64,000 nucleotides of DNA. Source: Ascaris suum (Eukaryota; Nematoda; Chromadorea; Rhabditida; Ascarididae). The stretch spans positions 2,248,501 through 2,312,500 of the forward strand of contig CM024191.1 of NCBI GenBank assembly GCA_013433145.1, in the 5' to 3' direction. Position 1 is the first letter of the stretch. Every line of letters starts with the position of its first letter. Below, in pieces: positions 43,855 through 56,026 of this stretch. The notes beneath the pieces are model-generated. The model was not told the DNA's origin. It worked only from the letters and a program-made list of their open reading frames with translations, and searched no databases. A program made the position numbers and the translations under genes.

Positions 43855-46800
43855 ATGGCCGATCAGTCGCGTGGGCGTATGGTACGTCCACCACGCGAAT
43901 TTTTCAACGCGCCACGCTATCCGGTTTGTGTTTCCATTTCACTTATATCATTAAATTCAAACTTTATCATCATTTAGTTAGAAATATTAGTGGGAAGGTT
44001 TTAAAATTGCTTCATTCAACATTAATCCATGCATTTATCTATTTGCACAAATATGGATCAACAAGTTTTTGAACCTTTAATTTACTTCGACGTTTTATTG
44101 CTTCTTTTTATTTTTATGCTTACCGGAAAGTCAGTGGAAATAAAATTTCAAGAACTAATTCACAAAATATTCAATTGTTGACAGGAAATGTACAATAGAA
44201 AAATTAGCAATAGATAGACCAACGGCTTACTAGGACAAAATCGGCACCTCGTTAAATACAAACTATGGAGATCGTTTCCTGTTTTATTAAAATACGTAAA
44301 AAAATTTTTTTTGGGCTTTCATCTTTGATTGTTGTATTTAAGAGACTTAGTCATGACTTCTACGAAGATGCCGAGAGGATAACCGTTTTAACGCGTCCGA
44401 CGTCGATTCTCACAAAACCGAAAGGTATCTCATTGATTCTCTCCCATAAATCCATTAGGAGGAATGTTTTGCCAAAATATAGGTGATTCGAAGGCGCAAT
44501 GTGCTGTTCATTATGATTGTCAGTTGCCATTGAAGTTCTCCTATGCGTTCTGCTTTGTATTTTCTCATAGAGGTGTTTTTTGCCTTTTCTCACATTGTAG
44601 CTTTTTTCATGTAAGTCATGCGATACCTCCCTTCTCGCCCCTTGGTTCCTCTTTTCTCCTTCCGTCATGGATATCCTTCTTTCCTCTTCGTTACAGATCC
44701 GTCTCCCATCAAATAGTAGGTCGTGTTTTGTGTTCACTGCATAATCGTTTGCCAGTGTTGTTTCGAAGCAGTACACAGCTGTCACTTAAATCCCATTCAT
44801 CGCTCATTCGTTGTGTTTGAGCAAGTTGCAGAGGATCATCAGAGTGTTCTTTTCTTCGTTTATAGATGTTTGCCATTCGTTGTACATATGCCTTGAAAAC
44901 CATTCAGATGGATTATCCGTATTGACCAGTTAGTTGCCGACAGAAAACCTCAACAGCAAGCTTTTGTTGTAGTGCAAATAATTGATAGGTAAAGTGAGAT
45001 TTATACGGAATTGAGTAGCTTGTATGAGTGACGTTAACGTGTAAGGTTTGCATTCACACCATTTTACTTCAGTAAATTTTGATAATATTATCAAACTCAA
45101 CTTATTTACATCTGATAAATTCCTATGTGTTTGGCGACGTGGCAAAGTTTACATTAACATATCGTGACCTGCTTTCCTAATTTATCTCAAATCTAATAAT
45201 TTTTTTTCCCATTGTACAAATTTAATAGATCAGCCGTCCAAAGGTGATTACTTCTGATCGGATGAAGTTGTTCGTTGGATCAACAGCATCGATGTACAGT
45301 TCGATTAATTTATTTATGGTTATTTTTTTCCAGAATCAGCACAAGGCACCGAAAATGTGCGGATTTTGCAATCAAATACGACGACGACACGAAGCGTTGC
45401 ATGCTCTTCTCCGTCTTCTTCTCACGTATAGTTACTCTAACGTTGATTTCGAAATGTTTTTTTTTTGTTTGTTCAGCAATTCTTCGAATTCAGGAAGGTA
45501 CCGTCGCTAACCTGAATTCTAAGATTATTGTGGTTTATGTGTTGTTGTGATGTTCGAATGAGGAGCGCATTGCACATCTTGCTATATTAACTTCATATAG
45601 CAAACCGGTCTTTTTTTTTAAAAAATAGCCTTAAGAGCCAAAAAAAAAAACAGAAATCAATTGGGGAAGTAACGGGTGGAATGGAATTGCTTTGCCTAGT
45701 TTATATAATTTTTTTCTATCTAAAACTGTTTTTAGAGCAAAATATTAGAAAAAAATAGTTTTTTTTTTTTCATTTTTATTTCTTATAGCTAGGATATCAA
45801 CTATTCGAGTTTTTTTTTTTTCAATCGACGATCTCATTTTGCTCAAAAATTTTCTTCCATTCACCACTATAACACAACAAAAAATTTCTGCTTATACATA
45901 CATGTATACAGCTTGCATATTGTTGCATTCTTTTGCGTACATGTTGAAGAATGTGTGGAAATTCTTAAGCAAAAACAGTTGGAAATATAAGGCACTCTAG
46001 AGTAATTTAGATAAGAAAACGATGAAACGTTTTTTTTTTTTTTTAACATGAAACAGGTCATAAGCGAAAGGCGGTCTGTTTTATGCCCATTTCATAGAAG
46101 AGTTTTATGATGGGGAATGCGTTTTATGAGGGATCACGTTGAGAAATGCTTGCATTAATTGATTTCAACCGGAAGACTATGGAAAACGTTAGCTTTGTTT
46201 CAAATAATCCGAATTGTTTCCTCAGTAAAGCACCAAATGAAATCAACAATTTCATCTTGTATTCGTGATTCTTTTTTATTTGAACATGATGATCTGTTTG
46301 TTTATCCATTATCTCTTCTCAATTCGTTGCAATTAACTGCTTTTAGGCCAAAATTTGCGACCTTCTAATTTTCACCAGGCGCTAAACGTTAAATTTCACA
46401 CAATAAAAGCAAATTGGTACGAGATTGCTATGAATGATTTTCATTCTTGATTCACTGATAATGAACTTTAGTGTTTAGCTCATAGAATCAAAAATTTCAC
46501 CGTTTTTCGATGGTTTTTTCTTCATTTCGGTTCTTTTTTCCGGTTATTTTAGTGGTTTAGTGTTTAGTCTTCATTTCCGGTTTAGTCTTCATTTTAGAAT
46601 GGTTTAGTGTTTAGCTCTATAGAATCAAAATTTCACCGTTCATAATTTCTCAAAATTTCGGTTCTTTCCGGTTATTGTCCCCCAAAACTTCAATTCTTTT
46701 TGATAATCTGTTTAAAGCTCACTTCCTCAAAAATACCGCAATTTGCGGGTATCTTTCGTCACTCGCATTCTAACGATGAGTTAAGGAATTGTAAGAATTT

Positions 46801-49800
46801 GAATACAGTATGGGAATATGTGGTAAAGTTCTATGAATATTATATACTTTCGCATAACCTGCTTTAACAACAAGTGGACTGATAAATTCTAGCACTGCAA
46901 TTTGTAATAGAAGTTGCGAGACTAAACTCCGCCATCAACTTCTTCGCCATAGACGTCCTTTTACGCACTATAACAGTACCGTCAAATGCAAGTCTCGTTT
47001 GAGTGTGGGAAATATATGAATTTTACCAGCGTAAAAGGGAGGTTCATCTATTTAAAGCAGCTACTATCACTGTTCGTGAAGGTATTTCGGGATTCCGGAT
47101 TACTGCTTCAAAATTCCAGAAAATTGTGCGGCGACATTTTCGCATTTACCTTCAACAGATATTAGACTCATCTCAAATTGACAAAACTACGGCGTATAAA
47201 AGAGGAGCAATTGGATGTGCACATCACCTATTGTGATGATTATATTTGATTAAGGTGCCTCCACCTTCGGTGCTATCCCGACCATCGAGCACATCATGTC
47301 TTCCGACCAAAGGAACGCAGCTCACCATTTTAAACTCATCTCGCAGCGAGAAGATACCACGTAAGTTCTTTAAGTGAATACAAAGGATGAGTCAGTTCAG
47401 CTCAGTTCTGCTGCCTTCTTATACCATATTAAGGCTTGTGTTTTGTATGAACATTCTGCGTTGCATCGGTGAGCATCCGACGAAGTTTATGTACGAGGCA
47501 TGCGGATGCGGTTTGAGGCGAACTTTTTGGTCCGCAATCCACCTCTGCGGTTCTCCGGGATTTCCAGAAAGTCTTGTGCTCAAAACGGAACTGGTTATCT
47601 AATTCTTCCAGTGTCGATTCGCTATGAGTAGCATTTTATAGCAGAATTTCTTATTTACCGTGTGAACATACCTAGACGATGTGGTGGGCAGATTCATTGT
47701 CAAGGAAAGGTTTTGTTGCCAATGAAATTTGGATTCATTGGAAATGCTTTTGTTCAATTATTGGAGTTGACGCCCTTCATTAACGGAATTAAAGTTTTCT
47801 TCTAGAATCTCGATTAAGCCGTTTGCTACTGCGGTTGAGGTTTTTTGGCTAAAAATCAGTTTTACTAGGGTTTTATTTATTGCAACGAATGGAGATATTC
47901 AGAGAAGCAAGCTGATTTCGGAAGAACATCTTAAAATATTACTTTAATATGCTTATTTGAGCGTCACTATTTTTCATCGGTGGCATAATTCAGTTAATTT
48001 CTCATCGCATTAAGCATCCAATAAACCTTTTTCAGTCCTATCGGATATCAATCTATCTTTTTTTTTCTTTATTTTTTTATTCAGCAATATTTTTCTTGCT
48101 TGATGATGCTATTTCTGCTGAAACTCTTAATACTGTTGTGGTGATTTTTTGCTCGGACAGTGAATTCAGCATCGGAATTGCGTTTGAAACAGGAAAATTG
48201 CGATCAACTTAGCAAAAATCAGATATTTTTTTCCTCAATTTTCTGGGTAATATTGCTGAGCTTACTACATTCTTATGATCATTATGACCGCTACGTTGCA
48301 CCAGTTAGATCATTCAGTGCATGCAACGACTTTTTATCCAGACGATCTTCTTTTGGGTCACAACGAGTTCAGTTTATTTCTGTTATAGTGAAGGCTAATA
48401 TATATTAAAACGTTAAGCCCACTCGATATCTGAGGGAAAACTCATTTTTTGATTCAAGTTTGAATTGTCCTTTTTTTGCCAGAAAGAAGTTGATAGATAA
48501 CCAAATTATTGATGCTCCTGGTTGCCATACACTAGGCTTGGGTCTCTTCTCAAAGGGACTTTTGTTTTGAAGAATGCCAAATAGTACCGACCAATAAAAC
48601 CCAGCTATTGGGAAAGGATGCACTTCCAATTAATGATGTTTGATGAAACAGGACTTACAAGTAGAAGTTGTCAGGTAAAGATAAATTTCGAGTTGGAATT
48701 TATCATCTAATCGAGGAAAATAGCTGAAGGTGTGTCAGTTAATTATTGACGTGGAGCAGCAATTTTTTTTGGGGGGTGGGGGGGGGGGGGGAATAAACGA
48801 GTTTCCCAAAACTGGATCGCGGTGGAATTGTATGCAATTTTTGAAAATTGATTACTATTTTTAGAAATTGCGCGAAATGCATCGACAACTCAGAGTGCAA
48901 CTTCTGATAGTACCGTCCCGCATATGAAAGCTGCGATTCGATTAATCGGAGATAATATGGAGTTTACTGATTATGTTGAGGTTGGCAAATATTCATTTCC
49001 TCTCAGCTCATTTGGTGTGCAAAAATCAACCAAAGATATTAAATAGAAATAGTGGTTAATATTTCATTCAAATGCACTCTTATTATTTTTGTAAGCACAA
49101 TCGCAATGTGCTCATACCTACAGCATACCTAGATGGTGATTAATTAGAGGTAAAATTTTCAATGAAAAACAAATGAATTTGGGTTCAGGTGAGCATAAAT
49201 TTTCATATGAATCACCAAAAGCTGAAAAGTAATTCACCTGAAAAATATCCTTCGATATTTGTTGTTTTATTTAACTCAATCCTAAGATTAAGCTACATTA
49301 TCTCATTTTCGCTGATTTTAATCTTCGTAAAATGCGCAAAATTTATTCAAGTATATAGTTTTTTTTTTACTTTTTATTTTTATATAAGATATTATATATT
49401 ATTTTGCATAATATTATTTATTATGCAGATATTTTAAAAGTTAAGGTAATTCTACTATTAGCAGCGAATTGCAATTCTTCTTAGGCGGATTTCACCCTCC
49501 CGAAATGGATACATTCGAAGAAAAAGACAGTAATCTTTGTGGAATATTTGGCGCAGTATCAATATGATGAAATGGCGTAATGAGTTTGAATGAATTTTTC
49601 TCTATATTAATGCGATTTCTTCGAGCATTAAACTTTCAAATAAATATCAGCAGGAAAAGCAATGATGACCTTTGATTTTCTTTTTAATGCAGACGTCGTT
49701 AAGGAGTAAGACAATAGTTAACGCAAAAAAGGAGGAGAGTCGCGGAAGGGATGAGACTTTCTCCCGTATCGTTTTCGTGGCGGCGCTTATCCGTTTGCTC

Positions 49801-52800
49801 AAATGAGCTCTGAAGCACAAGGAGGCGTTTGTTATAATGATTTGGTGCAGGGTGTGCATCTTGGGTTTATTGAAAAGCCAGGAAATCACGCATCGCAGAG
49901 CATTTAAAGGGGTGGAGAGAAGAGTCGTATGGACTCAGAAGAGGTTTGTAGAAAAACTTGAAAGAATAGGATAATGCCCAAAAGTACAGCTTAACATGTA
50001 GGCAATGCAAGTCACCGCCAGAAATAAATGGCCGAAGTTAGAAAAAAAAGCGGCAAAATGGCCAAAAGATTTCGCAAGGCCTGTTCACATAAAAACTTGT
50101 TTGCACAAACATTTGCTTAAACAATGCTGAAGACAATGCGTGAAAAAACGGTTACATAGGCATCGAGTGTCACTGAAGATCCTTCTTTTCCTTCCATTCT
50201 CAATCTATTCATTGCCTCCTCTCTTTTTCTCTCCTTTTGTTACTCTCCTCTTTTTCATGCATCTTGAAGTAATTCCAGAACGTTGTTGATTCGTTTCCAA
50301 CACACCTGGGCATAGTGCTTCATGAGAACTAATGTAATTGCTGTTTTCTTAAAACTAATTGCAGTTGCTTTTCTTACCTCGGGATGCTTTAATTTCTTTT
50401 TCATCGTGGTACTGACTGAAGGTATATGAAGGCTGAGGGTAATTCATGCAGAGCTCATAGTTATGCAAATGGGCAGTTCACATACTAAAAGGTCGTGAAA
50501 TTTGATGTTTATTTTTTGCATTGGTCTTTTAAGGCCATCGGACACACTGAAAGGAAGTCAGAGGTTCGTTGATTTTTGCTCATTTAAGGTGAAGCTCTGA
50601 AAAGTCTGAAATGGCAGGTTGAATATAAACATCACTCTTTGATAGTTGACAGTTGAATTCTGTTTGAAACCTGATCGTTTAAGGAATACTTGTCGGATTC
50701 GAATACAAATTTCACGGTGATCGGCGCGGTAGGCCCTCAAGGAACTGGCAAATCGACATTGCTGAGTATGCTAGCGGGTAATGACCATCAAGACATGTAT
50801 AGGTAATTTTTTGCATTTTTAAATAAATAGATTATTTCTGCATTTTATGAAGCATCTTTTAAGTAAGCAACTTGTCGGCATTTTGTTTTATTGACACTTG
50901 TTGGTTGTAAATGACCGTGATATCAGGTCACACTCAGCCTGATATCTTCTGGACTGGCTAGTAGGCACTGAAATGTGATATTGGAATTGGACGTGGTTTG
51001 TACGCGATGTTGAGCATTTCGTTTATGTTTATAAGGAGCCGTTTTGAAAGAATCCATCTGAAGTATCTACATGCTTGTCTGGTCAACGATATGAGTGAGT
51101 GCTGTTGTGTGAATGATGACAAAATGCTTCTTAATTGAGCTGGATAGATGGTGGTGGTATGATGTCTTTGGAACGTGAACGCAGCTAGATCCACTTTCTT
51201 TTAGACATTATGCATTCCGACCTGCATCTCGTGAAGCGGTTGAATCATGTCGTCATCAGTCTTCTAAGATCAGCATTTACGTCTCGAAGTCGAGACTCAT
51301 CCTGCTCGACTGTCAGGTGAGAGACTCTCGGTGCACTTTTTTTTTGAATGTGAGTCCACAAGAGCGAGTACGTTGGTTGTATGTCTTTTTATCAGTCTAT
51401 ATAAAAATTTGAAACGGAGGATGTGAGAACGGACCTCGTTGAAGGGGGCGTCAGAACGGAATACCAGTGTCAGTTTCGGCGGTATGATACCCTGCATATT
51501 ACATTTATCGTTTTCTGATTCTGATCTGGGTCAGTCGGTTTACTATTGAACTCTCGTGCATCTTGTCGTCGTTCCGAACTCGATAGTGCCTTGTAATGCC
51601 ATCCCGTCCAAGTAAGATCGATAGTAGTACCATTAGATTTAACGCCATGAGACGTTGATGAGATATGAGGCAGCCATTTTCATACACACGTTTGTTCTGT
51701 TTGTTCCCACTTCTTTCCACTCGGCAGTCGTTACCCACTGAATGATGACACGATGTCAGTGAGGACTGTTCAGGCATCCTTCTCAACAGCGATCCTCGAT
51801 GAATTGATTCGCAACGGTCGACGAGGATTCCAGCCAAAGGTTGCCGATTTTTGCGACAATCGAGTCGAGAACCATGTAGAGATCGAGGTTCTTTTTTTAT
51901 TTGCCACAGCATATATGGGAGAAGTGGAGGGCAACGAATTAGGACATAATGCAACATAAAGGACGTTAACGCTGGTTTTTGCGAAGGCCTTTACAAAAAG
52001 TCAAAGCAGTTTTACTTACCATTTAGTAATGTGTCGATCATTCTTTATATTTTTCAGCTTTCCACCAAATTTCCGCATTCTTAACTGCAATATATATATG
52101 AAATTTGTGCGTCAAGTAAGCGGTTGAGGTTTCAGTCGATCCAGTTGATCTCTTTTATGATGCAAGTGTGCCACACGATTCTTTTATGCGTCGACTGGTT
52201 TATTGATCTTGACGTCGTTCGTCTTGTGCGTGCATCTGAAATGCTCCGAACCGTGCCGATCTGGACATCTGACAAGTTCAAGTTCAAGCCCAACAGAACC
52301 GTTAATCTTGGTTGGTGCTTTATATTGTATAATGGCTGTGGGAAAAAACTGGTCGGCAACCTTTCTCGTGTGCAAAAGTTTGGCGGTGAAGTCGAGGTAA
52401 GATTCATAGCTTTTTATTGTTTTATTGGCTGGTGTTGTGTTGTCGTGTTATCTGAGGAATTTGAATGTGAAGTTTAATCCCCTTTATGAATTTAATTTAA
52501 TGAAGTTTTTGGTTAAGCGGACAGTTATTACTCACCTTTCCCTCAATCTCCTGTAATGTAGTGCTTATATTTGCGAGTATTTATGCGGTTGCAAGTGAAG
52601 GAGATAATCTCTCTTTCACGATTAGACTGGAGGAGGAGAAAAAAGTGTGGGCACTTGTGTAAAGACTTCTAACGGAATCCCAAAAGGCTTATGTTAGAAT
52701 TGCAGTTTGGCATTAAGTCACACAGCTCGTTCCCATGAAAAACAGTTTGCAGTTTTGGTCCATCAGCGCGCCAAATCAGAAGATTTTGAGCCCGACATAT

Positions 52801-53799
52801 TGCGTTATCGATGTGATATGCTAAAGGGGATGTTCGCCGAATCGAAGCTGAACGTTGAAGGCCTTCTAAATCTTGGAGCAATGGGACATGATGTCCACAA
52901 AGGTGGCAATATCAACACCAACTACGTTCTCTTGGCGGATATGAAGCCAAGGATGAAGCTGGACGTGGCTCAAACTTGTATGCTCTTGCTATTATCGTTG
53001 TTTGCTTTTGCGAAGGGGCTGAAGTTTAAGTCGGCAAGATGGAATAACAGTTATGGTAGTTTCTGCTGTGTGTTTAAGAGTTTGTCGCCAGCAACGGGAG
53101 AGGGGAGCGCTTTGATTGGGAAGGAGTTCCCAGAAAACAATGCATGAGGAAATAGATCTGCATCTTGTTAATGTGTTTGAGCGCTTTTGTAAGGACATTT
53201 GGATAGATGCTTGCAAATTTAGTTACCCATGGGAATTACTGGATGAAATGTTGATTACGTTGGTTCACAACTGAACATTGTGGGATGGCATTTTTAGTTC
53301 ATTTATATTTTCATCCAGGTTGTAAATGAACGAAGCATCCAAAGTGCTAATGGAAATTTTCCGACAAATGTTTTCTTGATGTTAAGGTTAGCAGCTTTTA
53401 GAATAATTTCCTAGTACATTATTGAAAACGTGTTCAATTCGAAGTTGTCGATTTGCCGAATAACATTGAAATTGAATGACGAATAATATTGGAAAGTTCG
53501 TTCGAATTTATCGAGCATTTGGTTTACTCCAATTTTAGAATTTTTCGAATATTGCATTAGGGCAATTTTTTAGCAATCTTTTTAGTGTAATTTAAAGAGT
53601 GTTTAGGCGAGAACGATTGTCTTATTTTCTAGCGAATTCGTTGACACAGCAATCAGAAGGTTTCCACTTGCGCTCTCCGGTGATCGATTACGAATTCGTA
53701 TTGCGTACATTGCGGATCGACATTCAGCGATTGCCGAAGGATAGCTTTACAGTTGGCGAATCGTGTCTCACCGAAAAACGATGGTTGCAATTTTCGTAG
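43855..53799 (+). CDS. smg-9: SMG-9 homologue, nonsense-mediated mRNA decay factor
   Basis: SMG9 pairs with SMG8 to regulate the SMG1 kinase, which phosphorylates UPF1 during nonsense-mediated decay; it has a G-domain-like fold. Exons: 43855-43923, 45229-45243 (15 bases), 47255-47360, 48865-48980, 50684-50802, 51205-51316, 51774-51887, 52136-52310, 52753-52977, 53633-53799; 405 residues, all in phase. Landmarks: basic start MADQSRGRMVRPPREFF, a Pro/Ser-rich stretch VPPPSVLSRPSSTS, MKAAIRLIGDNMEF, an intact Walker A GPQGTGKS at 119-126, LILLDCQ, VCHTILLCVDWFIDLDVVRL, NLVLVHQRAKSEDF and the C-terminal LTEKRWLQF that matches the family's TEKNWF. Introns reach about 2 kb. The tail ends about 20 residues earlier than the human protein. 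The microexon is the least certain exon. Confidence 0.9.
46468..46677. repeat. Imperfect direct repeat in a smg-9 intron
   Basis: Two copies of about 80 bases, 46468-46550 and 46603-46677, share TTTAGTGTTTAGCT, AGAATCAAAA, TTTCACCGTT, TTTCGGTTCTTT and CCGGTTATT in the same order, separated by about 50 bases of related sequence. A local duplication with later indels. Confidence 0.8.
48763..48791. repeat. T8 followed by an interrupted G run
   Basis: Eight T, six G, one T and then 14 G in the intron just before the smg-9 exon at 48865. It has the same T-then-G polarity as 42399-42421. Confidence 0.92.
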
Positions 53800-54798
53800 T
53801 TTCTCGAATACTGTAGTTTCTTGAAACTCCAATTTTGCGCACACAACTGCATATCTCTTTCCAGTTACAGATCATTTTTCTTAATTTTTCTCGAATTCTC
53901 TGCATGGGGATCCGCTGATCACCAGCTTTTTTTACTGATGTGAAGGTAATAATATGAGAAGCTGTGAGAAAGTGAGTCGACGGTTCGAGTGTTAAAAACG
54001 ATTCGTCTGACGCATTGCACCGAAGTTCGTAACACCTGTGTGTTCTTTCCTATTTCTTGAAAGGGTTGTGCTGTTTGAAAGATATGCCGTTCTTATAACG
54101 TTTACGGCATCAGTTACACTTTTGCATTGAATAAATTTTCTAGGACGTATAAGTTTCATAGACTTGAAGATAAGTTTACTCTCTATGAATGTAGCAGGTC
54201 TCACTCATTCGCAGCGACACTATGAAGCAGCGAAAGCAAAGTTTTGTTGTTTAGACTGAAGCCGATATAGTTATATATTCACGGTTCAACGAAAAGGGAG
54301 GCATTCTTTCCCGCAGAAGCTCTTTAAGGAATTCTTTTGAGAGAGGTGGGCGAGAAGTTTAGAGTAGTTTCATCCAAGAGAGTAGGGCATCATTGAAACG
54401 TAAAAGCGTATTATTTGATCGAGTTTTTGAGATTGGATTTTTATGATATCGGTAATTTTTTTCTACATGACAACAACATCATCAGTAAAGAGCCACTGCG
54501 AGCGCTTTCTCGTGTATTTGTTATCGATGAAGTTCGTTTGGGAAATAGATGCATCAGAATATACAGTTGAGCTAGAGGTGGGCTTTGTGGAGCACACAGG
54601 CAGGTGATCTAGATTGCAATAGGGACAGGAATGTGTGAACTGAACTGTTCAGCGTTGTTCCTTTTTCTTTTCTTCTGTTTAGGTGTTCATTATGGACTAA
54701 AACACATGCGGCATTCATGCGCCAGTTAGCGCTTTCGTCCTCTCGTGATTTTTTTCTGTTCTGTGGAGGTATTTAAATAATGAGTCATGTTTAAACAG
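53800..54798. other. Gap between smg-9 and the PEX3-like exons
   Basis: About 1 kb with no supported gene. AATAAA at 54130-54135 could end smg-9 transcripts. If the downstream exons are PEX3, about 100 N-terminal residues should be encoded here or further upstream, but no matching exon was found. Confidence 0.45.
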
Positions 54799-56026
54799 CT
54801 GCAATCTCTGATGATCTATTGTTTCGCCTTTTCGTCCACGTTGCTAGGCACACTGAGCGTCCTTGTCGTTTACCAAATAGATAGCTTCTTGCTGAACAAA
54901 CTCCTCAGTGGTAATTTCCGGTAGAGAACAAACAATAGCTTCAAGTTTTTCAGTCGTCTTTCGAAATGATACAATAGATTAGTGATTTATTGCTAAGCTA
55001 ACAGTATTTCTGATTGTTGATTCATGTAGAAGTTTATTTGCCCATCAGGATATGCGAATGATAACCGCCCGGGAAAACTGTGCTAGGCCTGCGGCAAATC
55101 GGCGCCGTCCCATTTAGACAGCAGAACCCAGTTGAGGCACACCAAAGCTTGCACGCAGGTTCCATTATGAGCTTCTTGTGCCCGAGGTTAGTGCGGTCCA
55201 ACCGATGATCCATGGCCTCCGTCAATGATTTCGCAAACAATCCGGTAAGCCGTGGAGGGGCACTGTCGACAAGTTTGTTAGATGAAGGAATGAACGGAAT
55301 CTTCTCGAGAAGGTGCGAATGAAAGCGAGTCTATGCTTCTATTTATTTATGCCTACATTCCTATTCAAAAAGATCATAATTGGAGAGAGTCCTTTCTCAA
55401 CAAGCGCCGAATGTAACAAATAACTGTAACATCGTCTGACGCTTTTAGCCGCCGCTCTTATGATGTTGCTCGTTATATGCAGTTGAGCGCCCTTAGGGGA
55501 ACTAATCTAATCGCTCTGCGTAATGATATCTTCAGTCGTTCTGTTGATTTTATTGTTCCCAATTCTGCCTTCACCATCATAAAGCAAGCCGTTGTAAGAA
55601 TACGGTTGGTTCCAGGTATAGCCTGGCAAGCAAACTGTGGAGGAGTACGTTTACAAGTCAGGATGTCACGAACTTTTCATCGATACTTTCATCCGTTGTT
55701 TGATGCGGTGACTGATTTGCTAACAACTGCGGTGCAGAGAAGTTCTTCAGAGGGGTTTCTGGATGCATCTGGCTGGTGGTCTGCCAAGAATGTGGATCCT
55801 CATCAGTTGACAGGTCTGTTGTGTCACTTTATTTTTTTTAACGTATTCAACTTTTTCCATTCGCTTGGAAGTTTCGCCTTCTGGTGATGATGTCGAAGTG
55901 GTTCAACTATCGCCTTCCAAAAATGTGCACCATTTGGCGTTGTTCATACATCTGATCATCGACTCACGTTATCTCGACTTCACGATAGTGCAAAACCGAT
56001 GCAGATTCGTTGGAAACCACGCATAA
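54799..56026 (+). CDS. PEX3-like peroxisome biogenesis protein, partial or degraded
   Basis: PEX3 is a peroxisomal membrane protein that docks PEX19 to insert other membrane proteins. Three exons join in phase: 54799-54910 (hydrophobic, FSSTLLGTLSVLVVYQIDSF), 55658-55813 (FHRYFHPLFDAVTDLLTTAV) and 55872-56026 (VQLSPSKNVHH, then LIIDSRYLDFTIVQNRC, stop). They resemble, in order, the human FTRSTVAVYS/LRVQLN segment, the LTELITVIKQAV helix and the DMLESPDFSTVLNTC helix. The middle frame stays open upstream to 55447, so its true start could be earlier. The N-terminal third and the last helices of PEX3 were not found, and a donor after AGATTC near 56010 may lead to a missing exon. The similarity is weak and spotted by eye; a pseudogene, a heavily diverged gene, or another protein are all possible. 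Confidence 0.4.

Noticed and set aside
51505..51957. 150-codon minus-strand open frame
   Set aside because: It lies antisense across the smg-9 exon at 51774-51887 and its introns, with no family resemblance; the sense strand has conserved SMG-9 residues.
52057..52096. Exon-like stretch FHQISAFLTA after TTTTTCAG in a smg-9 intron
   Set aside because: It looked like the conserved segment before VCH, but its phase does not fit; the exon at 52136 (SIQLISFMMQVCHT) fits in phase and matches the family.
55034..55240. Minus-strand open frame of 68 codons and a plus-strand ARRFHYE motif
   Set aside because: The plus-strand motif recalls the PEX3 N-terminal ARRxYHFE block, but it lies after the exon it should precede and its frame has stops; the minus frame matches nothing I recognise.
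55593..55617. Intron from GTAAGAATACGG to TTCCAG in the PEX3-like region
   Set aside because: It would be about 22 bases, shorter than known nematode introns.
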